Below are positions 6,775 through 6,985 of a DNA stretch of 6,985 nucleotides, in pieces. The stretch is from positions 1-6,985 of the forward strand of contig URYO01000066.1 in NCBI GenBank assembly GCA_900552195.1, read 5' to 3'. The translations under genes and the position numbers were made by a program. This stretch comes from an uncultured Sutterella sp. Lineage in GTDB: Bacteria > Pseudomonadota > Gammaproteobacteria > Burkholderiales > Burkholderiaceae_F. The stretch's first letter is position 1. Every line of letters begins with the position of its first letter. The notes beneath the pieces were generated by a model. That model was not told where the DNA came from, did not search any database, and saw only the letters and a list, made by a program, of their open reading frames with translations.

Positions 6775-6985
6775 ATGCCATCAGAATTCGTAAAAGAAGT
6801 TGCCGACGTTTTTGCCAAGGACGGACCTCTCTCTAAAGTTACCGCGAATTACACGCCGAGACCTTCGCAAATTGAATTTGCGACCTCGGTGGCGGAAGCA
6901 TTGGAAAAAGGAAAAACGCTTGTAGCTGAGGCGGGTACAGGCACCGGCAAGACGTTTGCTTATCTTGTTCCTGCGCTTCTGAAAG
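6775..6985 (+). CDS. DinG/YoaA-family ATP-dependent DNA helicase (N-terminal fragment)
   Basis: Seventy codons are visible and the frame is still open at the right edge. The start MPSEFVKEVADVFAKDGPLS is followed by YTPRPSQIEFA, which fits the Q-motif region (Gln32) of superfamily 2 helicases. Walker A is EAGTGTGKT (52-60, Lys59). This layout, with a short FAKDGPLSKV lead and Walker A near residue 55, is that of the XPD-like 5'-3' helicases DinG and YoaA; the EAGTGTGKT wording resembles YoaA most. These enzymes unwind damaged or structured DNA, and most carry a 4Fe-4S cluster, but its cysteines would lie beyond this window. I cannot separate DinG from YoaA on this fragment. ATG 6775 has AAGGA at 6764-6768. 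The gene may be cotranscribed with the exported-protein gene, since no terminator with a T-tract lies between them. Confidence 0.85.
   Translation, partial: MPSEFVKEVADVFAKDGPLSKVTANYTPRPSQIEFATSVAEALEKGKTLVAEAGTGTGKTFAYLVPALLK

Overview
The window carries an intact operon for the 2-oxoglutarate dehydrogenase complex of the TCA cycle, followed by an uncharacterised exported protein and the first 70 codons of a DinG/YoaA-type helicase. All genes are on the + strand. The gene order E1-E2-E3, with the E3 gene directly behind the E2 gene, and the protein sequences point to a betaproteobacterium of the Burkholderiales. The moderate GC content and codon use would suit a Sutterella/Parasutterella-like gut lineage, but that narrower placement is my inference from memory and is not shown by a comparison.

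Region 1-223 holds no recognisable gene. It has a perfect TATAAT hexamer (95-100) with a poor -35, a 9-bp perfect dyad (106-134) lying where transcription from that hexamer would begin, two shorter hairpins (141-153 and 160-187) and a 10-base direct repeat (74-83 and 190-199). The E1 reading frame is open from a GTG at 152, but the GTG at 224 has a better ribosome binding site and agrees with where family members begin. I therefore read 107-223 as a structured 5' leader.

Region 224-5864 is the operon: sucA/odhA (E1, 952 aa), sucB/odhB (E2, 432 aa) and lpdA (E3, 477 aa). E1 decarboxylates 2-oxoglutarate on thiamine diphosphate and passes the succinyl group to the lipoyl lysine of E2. E2 forms succinyl-CoA. 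E3 reoxidises the dihydrolipoyl arm through FAD and a redox disulfide, giving NADH. All three have their catalytic motifs and none shows a frameshift or truncation. A strong intrinsic terminator (5872-5910) closes the operon.

Region 5944-6711 encodes a 255-aa secreted or periplasmic protein with a signal peptide, a conserved-looking Cys pair and a long charged helical tail; its function is unknown. After 63 bases containing two back-to-back hairpins, the helicase gene starts at 6775 and runs off the right edge.

I see no CRISPR array, insertion sequence, tRNA, rRNA, phage gene or defence cassette. The coding part is ordinary core metabolism. The points worth a second look are the leader of the operon, the exported protein and the structured junction in front of the helicase.
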